A stretch of 64,000 nucleotides of DNA from Acarospora socialis (taxonomy: Eukaryota; Ascomycota; Lecanoromycetes; Acarosporales; Acarosporaceae): positions 1,488,001-1,552,000 of the forward strand of contig JAMYGW020000008.1 of assembly GCA_025617375.2 (NCBI GenBank), read 5' to 3'. Position 1 is the first letter of the stretch. Every line of letters starts with the position of its first letter. This document shows, one piece after another, positions 58,049-64,000 of the stretch. Both the position numbers and the translations under genes were made by a program. The notes beneath the pieces were generated by a model, which was not told where the DNA came from, made no database searches, and was given only the letters and a program-made list of their open reading frames with translations.

Positions 58049-58981
58049 ATGTCTGGCAGAGGCAAACCAGGAGGCGGGCTTGTCCGACAGTATGAAAAGA
58101 AGCTTATTTCATCACCGCTTGATACCTCAGCTCCTACCCACCGCTCTGTACTGTAAAGTTCTCTGCAGTGGTGCTAACCTTGAATTGCCCACAGCCATGA
58201 ACCCGAAGACATCCAAGTCACACTCAACCTCCGTACAACCACCTCCGACGCCACGTTCCCTCTAGACAATGATGCACCCGAGACACCGTTCTATATCCAG
58301 GTACATGCCTCCATAAAATTCAACACCCACCCCACCCTTCCCGTCACCCTCGCGACATGGCGGACTCCATTGGAGCGAGCATACCATTGCACATCAGCCA
58401 AGAGAGACTACGAAAGTAAAGGAGGAGAGGAAGAAGGAATAGAAGAGGAAGAAAAAGAGTCCTCCAACTCCCCTGCCTGGCTAAACTCCGCCCTCACTCC
58501 TCTCCGGAGCACCATGGACCCTTCCAAATGTGCTGCGCCCCCGGCCCTGGGACTTATTGCGCATCGGCGAGGCGGCTTCACGCGCGACCTGCGCGCGTCC
58601 TGGGATTTCATCACCGTTCCGCCAGCAGGCCAGAGGAAGCAGGGAGAGGAGAAGGCCGAAGTGGTGGTCCGGCACCTCTTGCCTCGGGACGGTCTCCGCT
58701 TTTACCGCACGGACGGCGCGCAGGGAGAGGTAAGGCCAGAAAAGGGCGAGAAATATGTCATCGGCCCGAGTGCTGGTGGGTTGGGCACGTTCTGGTGGAG
58801 GTGGGGCGACTTGCAAGGAGATTTGGCGGGGAAGAGGTTTCGGGCAGATGAGTGGTGGGACGGTGACGACGGCGAGGATGAGAAAGACCGAGCGGCAGGA
58901 GTTTGGGTCAAGAGTGAGGGTGAGAACGGGTTTGGACTGACGATGGAGGTGGAGAATTACGCGGAGGTCGAGTTTGTGTAG
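58049..58981 (+). CDS. conserved fungal protein of unknown function
   Basis: Two exons, 58049-58152 and 58195-58981, encode 296 residues; the small 42-nt intron joins THRSVL to HEPEDIQVTLNLRTTTS in phase. I do not recognise a named domain. The sequence has alternating strands (FYIQVHASIKFN, LPVTLATWRTPLE), an acidic insert (about 30 residues, mostly Glu and Lys), and a C-terminal half with YVIGPSAGGLGTFWWRWGDL and an acidic patch before the terminal VENYAEVEFV. No signal peptide or membrane segment is seen. The beta-rich pattern could be a lipocalin- or arrestin-like sandwich, but that is a guess. A start further upstream in the same frame is possible, since the frame is open to 57830. Confidence 0.6.
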
Positions 58982-59410
58982 TCATGTGAGCGGTTTCGCG
59001 CCTGCTGCATTTCGTCAATACGAAACACTGTCCCAGAGCACTATGAAGAGCCATAGACGGCTTCTTATGTCTCGAACCCAGAGTACCTGTGGGTAGTCCA
59101 CGGTCACATGGTTATGCCCTAGACGCCTTCGCGCTTGAAGCTGCGCCACTAAACTCGCAAGCGCAGGCGGTGGGTGCGTACCTAAGCTAAGGTAGTCGTC
59201 ATAGTTCGCATATGATGAGTAAGCTCTTGATGTGAATTGGATCACCAAACCTCAACCTTCTACGCCGCATTTAAACCAGTAAATAGCGCCAACATATTCT
59301 TACACATACACTGGATTGACATTCTTCAAACGTCCTTGTCTTAGTACTCCTCTGTTCTTTACCGGTCGACTCCGGACCTTATCTCCATTCTCCCACGAAC
59401 AGTTGCGAAA
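58982..59410. other. promoter region of the Ysc84-like gene
   Basis: About 430 bp. CT-rich sequence precedes the start at 59411. No gene supported. Confidence 0.5.
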
Positions 59411-60794
59411 ATGGTGTTCGGAATAAATAATCCTCTACCGTCCTCTATGGGCAGTATGCAGCCCTCAACATATAGACTACTAAGGGAACACAGCTAATGC
59501 TTCACCGCAGACGAGTGCAAAAAGGCTGGCAAAGTCCTAGCATCATTCGTCGATCCACGGCAAGCTTTTGGGCCCGATAAGATAATACCTCCGGAGATTC
59601 TGGCGAACGCAAAGGTAGTTCACACTGTGAACCTGCTGAAGACAACACGTACTCATAGACTCGGTAGGGTTTAGCTATACTTACGGTTCTCAAATTCGGC
59701 TTTATAGGCTCAGCACGAGGGGGATCGGGAGTAGTGGTTGCACGACTGGGAGATGGGACATGGTCTGCTCCGTCCGCAATTGCAACAGCCGGCGGAGGAG
59801 TCGGTGGGCAAATCGGGCTCGAATTGACAGACTTCGTCTTCATCCTCAACGACGCTGCCGCCGTGCGCTCCTTCTCGCAAGTCGGTTCCCTCACGCTTGG
59901 CGGCAACGTTTCCATCGCCGCCGGCCCAATCGGCAGAAACGCAGAAGCGGCAGGTGCGGCGAGCCTGAAGGGCGTGGCGGCAGTGTTCTCGTACTCCAAA
60001 ACGAAAGGTCTCTTCGCGGGCGTGAGTCTGGAGGGAAGCGCCCTGATCGAGCGGAGAGACGCGAACGAGAAGCTCTACAACAGCCGCATAACCGCCGCCC
60101 AGATCCTTGAGGGAGGGGTGCGCCCACCACCAGCCGCGGAGCCGTTGATGCGCGTGCTCAACTCCAGAGTATTTGCCGGAGTCCCATCATACGGCGGTGA
60201 CAATATGTATAATGACATACCCGTCTACGACGACCGACACGACGACGTCGTATGGGAGGGACGAAGAGACAGAGGCGCCTCCAACGCCGACCAAGACTAC
60301 TCGTACAGCGACAAGCCCAAACGCTCCAGTACGTGGGCCGACAACGTCTACGACCGCGAACCCGGAAGTGGCGGCATCAACCGGTCCTTCAGCACGCGGG
60401 CAAACCCGGACGCCACATTCGACAACATGGGCGGGCGGAATCGCAGCAGCAGCGGTGCCGTAGGCGAGGACTATGTCTATAGTGACCGCAAACCCAGCAG
60501 ACCCACGGCGCCAAAACCGAATTGGCAGAGACCGAATACGACATCGGCGGGCAAGGATCAGGCGATTGCGCTCTTCACTTTCAAGGCCGATCAGCCGGGC
60601 GACTTGGAGTTCAAGAAAGGGGATGTCATTACCATAACGAAGAGGACGGAGAATGCGGCAGATTGGTGGACGGGGAGGATTGGGGAGCGGACGGGGATCT
60701 TTCCGAGGTACGTCCCATTAAGACTATGATTCGTATATCGGGTCTTAATACACGCTAACGCGGTTGTAGCAACTACGTAAAGGTCGTGGATTGA
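59411..60794 (+). CDS. Ysc84/Lsb3-like SH3 actin-patch protein
   Basis: Four exons, 59411-59453, 59511-59614, 59668-60707 and 60770-60794, encode 403 residues. The YAB (SYLF) domain fills the first 215 residues: MVFGINNPLPSS, ECKKAGKVLASFVDPRQAFG, AILTVLKFGFIGSARGGSG and LELTDFVFILNDAAAVRSF. Then SYSKTKGLFAGVSLEGS follows. The middle is Asp/Tyr/Ser-rich with repeated DYxYSD-like words. The SH3 domain is C-terminal (AIALFTFKADQPGDLEFKKG, then DWWTGRIGERTGIFPRSNYV), its last eight residues being in exon 4. In yeast the family binds F-actin and lipids through the SYLF domain and Las17 through the SH3 domain at endocytic sites. Confidence 0.94.
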
Positions 60795-61168
60795 GAACAT
60801 CATAACAATGGCCGACTCCTCGGTGTTGCACCGCTCGTTTGATTATGTATGTGACATGATGCCTTTAGCTCGACATGGCAAGCGCCGGAGTCACGGAGGC
60901 GTTTGGATATCCCGTTCGTTCTTGATGGGTTCTCACATATGGACTACTCTTACAAAATGTGAAATGCCTGTTCATATCGTGTGTAGTGGTGTCGCTGAAT
61001 AGAGATGCTGCACTGCTTGTAGCCATCCCAGACCTACATACACAGCTGCCAAGCAGAGCATTACGTGTTCTAGGCTTCCACCAGACAACTCTTCAGACCT
61101 CATCGATCTCCAGCAACCGCCAGCCCTCACCAAGCCACACGCAAACCACCCCGCATCTCACCCCTAAC
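60795..61168. other. convergent intergenic region
   Basis: About 370 bp between two converging stops. The right part is C-rich on the plus strand. No gene supported. Confidence 0.5.
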
Positions 61169-61925
61169 CTAAACCCTCGCCTCCCCCCTCCCCCCCTCAA
61201 CCACCTTATCATCCTTACTGAAACTCAAACTCACACTATTGACACAATGCCTCTCATCCGTCGGCGTCGGATACCCCTCGCCCTTGAAAACATGTCCCAA
61301 GTGGCCCCCACAGTTACTACACACGATCTCCGTCCGCTCCATGCCGAACGCCCGGTCCACGTGCCGCGTCACCGCCCCCGGGATGCTGTCGAAATAGGCC
61401 GGCCAGCCGCAGCCGGACTTGAACTTGTGCGAGGCCTTGTAGAGGGGCGCGGAGCACGCGGCGCACGCGTAGACGCCCGACGCGGGGGTGTGTTTGTCGT
61501 AGGTGCCCGTGAAGGGGGCCTCGGTGCCTTTTTGGCGGAGGATGCGGAATTGTTCTGGGATTCCGTCAGCGCTTGGTTGGGGGTGATATCCTGGGGGAAA
61601 AAGGGCTAGGAGAGGGGGAAGAGAGGGCCGGGGAAGGGGGATGTTGGTGGGGAAGGGGGAAAGAGGATTGGGGACGGAAAGTACCTTTGCTCAGCACGGC
61701 GCGCCACTCGTCGTCGCTTTTCTGCACCGGGTACGACATGTTTTTGTCCGAGGCCGAAGTGGAGTTGGAACTGAAGAGGGAGCCGAGGAAGGGGATTGTG
61801 GGCATGGACTTCAAGAGGGTGCCCCGGGTTAAAGGTTGCAGCGCTCGTGCTCGTTGCGCGGGGAGGGTGTAGTTGGATAGAGCGTAGAGTGTTCGGAGGA
61901 TGTGTGGGAATGATGGGATGCGCAT
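61169..61925 (-). CDS. methionine-R-sulfoxide reductase (MsrB)
   Basis: Two exons, 61925-61685 and 61554-61169, encode 208 residues. The MsrB domain runs from about residue 66: YPVQKSDDEWRAVLSK, EQFRILRQKGTEAPFTGTYD, and two zinc CxxC pairs (YACAACSAPLY and IVCSNCGGHLGHVF). KFKSGCGWPAYFDSIPGAV and the active site TDERHCVNSVSLSF with the catalytic cysteine follow. It reduces the R form of methionine sulfoxide in proteins using thioredoxin. The first 60 residues are basic and Ser/Leu-rich (ILRTLYALSNYTLPAQRARA) and look like a mitochondrial presequence. An internal ATG at MPTIPFLG could give a shorter cytosolic form. The single intron is 130 nt. Confidence 0.94.
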
Positions 61926-62366
61926 ATAGAGGGAGGTTGAGAGGGGGGTTTATATTCTGGACGAGAAGATTGATTGCAACGGTTGATGAGTTATCAATGT
62001 ATCTCAGTGAGCCGCAGGCGGTAATGACGTCGGGCATTTGGAATCGCCACACGCAGGAACGGATTACATAAGCGGTACCGCAAATTGAGGCTGTGAACGG
62101 TATTTGCAGGTTCAACTTGATTACGGATCAATTGATTTCTGATAGAGTAGGGCGCAAAAGATTGAATATTGGGTATCTCTTTACAGTACTGACAAGACCT
62201 TAGTAGCCAACACGGCTAAGCTCTCAAAAGCCCAATGCGTAGTCACCGCGTAACGCTCAACGCCCTGTACTCGTAACACCTTCCCTACTGAGATACCGCC
62301 GAGTAAGCCAACCTATAAGCTCGAGTATACGCATAGTAACTCCAGATCTGAGTTGTAGATGCCAAC
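61926..62366. other. intergenic region
   Basis: About 440 bp with the MsrB promoter and the 3' end of the Smr gene. No gene supported. Confidence 0.5.
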
Positions 62367-63974
62367 TCAAGGGCGTCTAGCAACTCCTCGTACGACCAAC
62401 ACCCCCTCGCCAATTTCGACTTTCCATCCTTCCCTTACAAGCATCTTGCCCACTGCTGGCCCCAGCTTGCCTCTACCGCCTTCACTATGTCTGCCCATGC
62501 CTGTGACGATTCTGAACCCCTGTTTGGAACCCAAGCCAGGTTCCGTATCCTTCAGTGCCACCCACCATGCCGTGACCCTCTCCCTAGCGATCCGTACAGC
62601 GTCCTTGACACCAACGCCATGCAAGTCCAGGTCGAGTCTGCTCGACTGCGAGTCCACAAGCGCATCAGCGGCCGCAGCGGAGTACTTCTTTGCGATGGCG
62701 TCATGATCTCGGCCAACAGAACTGTAGTAACCCGCCGCAGCACCCATCAATGGATCGGATTTGCTTTTACGATACGCAGCTGAGGCTTGGTTAAAGGCTG
62801 TCTGGCGTGCCAGGGTGTTGGTAGCCGCGAGCGCCGAAGCAGTAGAGAGATCGAGATAGAGATTGTCGGCTGTGGAGCGCTTCGCTGGTGAACGCAAGCT
62901 GCCATTGTTCAGATCAATGGGTGAGTACTGTGTGATGATCTCGATACCGCCAGAATGTTTGTTGCGGATAGGTTTCGCGATTAAGAATTTGGCCAACTCA
63001 TGCGCGGAGGAAGTTGACGGATAGGTAAGACGAATCAGTGCAGCGAGGTAAGTGGTTGAGATAGTAGGAAACTCTTCACCGAGTTCAGAAGCATGCGTTT
63101 GAACCGTGGACTCGTCCAGTGCGGTAGTTAAACACCCGCTGCTTGACGTTTCGAGCAAAGCACAAATTGTAGCTGGCATTGATGCACCATGCGCATGATA
63201 CTGTGAAGAGACAGTCTGCATCGGTAGCCCAGTCCTCTGACAGATAAATTCGACATCTCGTCTGGCGACCTCCCAAGTGCTGAGCCCTTCGTCGGTACTG
63301 TCGTTTGTAAACTGGGCAGGCGTCGAACTTGTCCTCCTCCCGTTCCTCAACTGCTTCCCCTTCTTGCCTTTGCCTTGTCGACCCCTTCTGCCTACGCAGT
63401 CCACCACGAAACCGTCGATTCCCTTCAGAAGAATCCCATCCTCGCCTTGCTCCTCCTCAAAGAAAACCCGGTTTAACAGCTCCTCCACAGCCCGCCCTAG
63501 ATTCTCGCCAGACTTCTTCAAAGTGTAGCTGATTCTGAACTTCTTAACGCTCGGGAACATCTCATGTAACACCCTTTCTTTACCCTCCACACCCAGCTCT
63601 TCTAATCCCATGTCATATTGAGTAGATGGAAATTTTTCCTCGTCTTCTATTTCTGTGCCGGAGTAGCCTGGCTCAAGTCCTAGCAATGACAACGAATGCG
63701 ACGTGCTCGTAACATCGGTGTCTTCCGATCTAGAAGCCACTTCCCCATTCCATGACTGCGCGCGCTCCGATGTCGCTTGCGTACCTGTACTTGTATCGTC
63801 TCGGGCCCCGCTGCTGCCGGAGGGATCAAACCCTGTTGCCTCCTCTGCGGCAGCACCGGCCTTCAGTGCGTCAAGTGTCGAACGTGCATCTTGGATCCCG
63901 CTGTCTGTGGAGAGATCGTAGTCGGATAGTATGGCATAGCAGAGCGCCGAATCAATAGGAGGACAGTACTCTTT
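62367..63974 (-). CDS. Smr-domain protein with DUF1771, 5' end outside the window
   Basis: One exon from an acceptor at 63975-63976 to the stop at 62367, 535 residues visible. The first exon or exons lie beyond 64000, so the start is missing. PPIDSALCYAILSDYDL near the left end is CUE-like, as in ubiquitin-binding helices. A middle region is acidic and then basic (GRRGRQGKGKKGKQ). DUF1771 follows (MGAAAGYYSSVGRDHDAIAKKY). The Smr domain has LDLDLHGVGVKDAVRIARE and IVTGMGRHSEGGRGKLGPAV. Smr domains are RNA endonucleases or nucleic-acid binders; yeast Cue2, with CUE and Smr domains, cuts mRNA at stalled ribosomes. The order here fits a Cue2/N4BP2-type protein. An internal GTG at 63740 is not a start; the frame is open upstream. 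Confidence 0.85.
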   Translation of the reverse strand, partial: KEYCPPIDSALCYAILSDYDLSTDSGIQDARSTLDALKAGAAAEEATGFDPSGSSGARDDTSTGTQATSERAQSWNGEVASRSEDTDVTSTSHSLSLLGLEPGYSGTEIEDEEKFPSTQYDMGLEELGVEGKERVLHEMFPSVKKFRISYTLKKSGENLGRAVEELLNRVFFEEEQGEDGILLKGIDGFVVDCVGRRGRQGKGKKGKQLRNGRRTSSTPAQFTNDSTDEGLSTWEVARRDVEFICQRTGLPMQTVSSQYHAHGASMPATICALLETSSSGCLTTALDESTVQTHASELGEEFPTISTTYLAALIRLTYPSTSSAHELAKFLIAKPIRNKHSGGIEIITQYSPIDLNNGSLRSPAKRSTADNLYLDLSTASALAATNTLARQTAFNQASAAYRKSKSDPLMGAAAGYYSSVGRDHDAIAKKYSAAAADALVDSQSSRLDLDLHGVGVKDAVRIARERVTAWWVALKDTEPGLGSKQGFRIVTGMGRHSEGGRGKLGPAVGKMLVREGWKVEIGEGVLVVRGVARRP

Positions 63975-64000
63975 CTAGTTAAGCACAGTGCTATGAGATT

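Noticed and set aside
1-64000. CRISPR arrays, bacterial-type operons or viral genes
   Set aside because: No regularly spaced repeats and no such coding sequence; all recognised genes are fungal with spliceosomal introns.

Overview
The window is nuclear DNA of a filamentous ascomycete (Pezizomycotina). The evidence is short introns (mostly 46-130 nt) with GT...AG ends and gene families typical of that group: CreC and CreD, a bZIP with a DUF3425 tail, DUF7924, DUF7029/DUF7223, a PTH11-like receptor and an aspzincin protease. The class (Dothideomycetes, Eurotiomycetes or another) cannot be fixed from the sequence alone. Exon models were built by hand from conserved protein motifs, GT/AG sites and reading-frame phase. 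No search was run.

Layout. 1-2470 holds a decayed secondary-metabolism locus: an O-methyltransferase tail runs in frame into a cytochrome P450 that is broken by a small duplication. 2735-8150 holds creD and creC, two parts of the ubiquitin-linked carbon catabolite repression network, side by side on the minus strand. Next come gem1 (Miro GTPase), a LAMTOR2-like roadblock protein, a DUF7924 protein, a shortened F-box protein and a large DUF7029/DUF7223 cell-surface protein (16137-18292). A gene-poor 3 kb stretch follows. 21296-26705 has a bZIP regulator, an MFS efflux pump with a one-base frameshift, a foldback inverted repeat and an FMP52-like NAD(P)-binding protein.

28426-44899 is a conserved housekeeping block: an Slm1-like BAR/PH protein, a D-arabinitol dehydrogenase-like SDR with a presequence-like extension, amidophosphoribosyltransferase (ade4) with ten exons, a Zds1-like protein, an ArfGAP and a Bet1/Sft1-type SNARE. 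Several act on membrane traffic or plasma-membrane and signalling control.

45536-56508 is an accessory region: a frameshifted small secreted cysteine-rich protein, a decaying gene with tandem repeats of about 66 residues, AT-rich sequence with telomere-like words, a lone MetE/UROD-like protein, a PTH11-like receptor, a predicted secreted protein with an actin/Hsp70-like tail, and a secreted aspzincin. 58049-63974 returns to conserved genes: an unknown protein, a Ysc84-like SH3 actin regulator, an MsrB methionine sulfoxide reductase and an Smr-domain protein that runs off the right edge.

I found no rRNA, convincing tRNA, CRISPR array or intact transposon. The least explained items are the creD/creC adjacency, the tandem-repeat relic, the foldback element and the predicted secreted actin/Hsp70-like protein.
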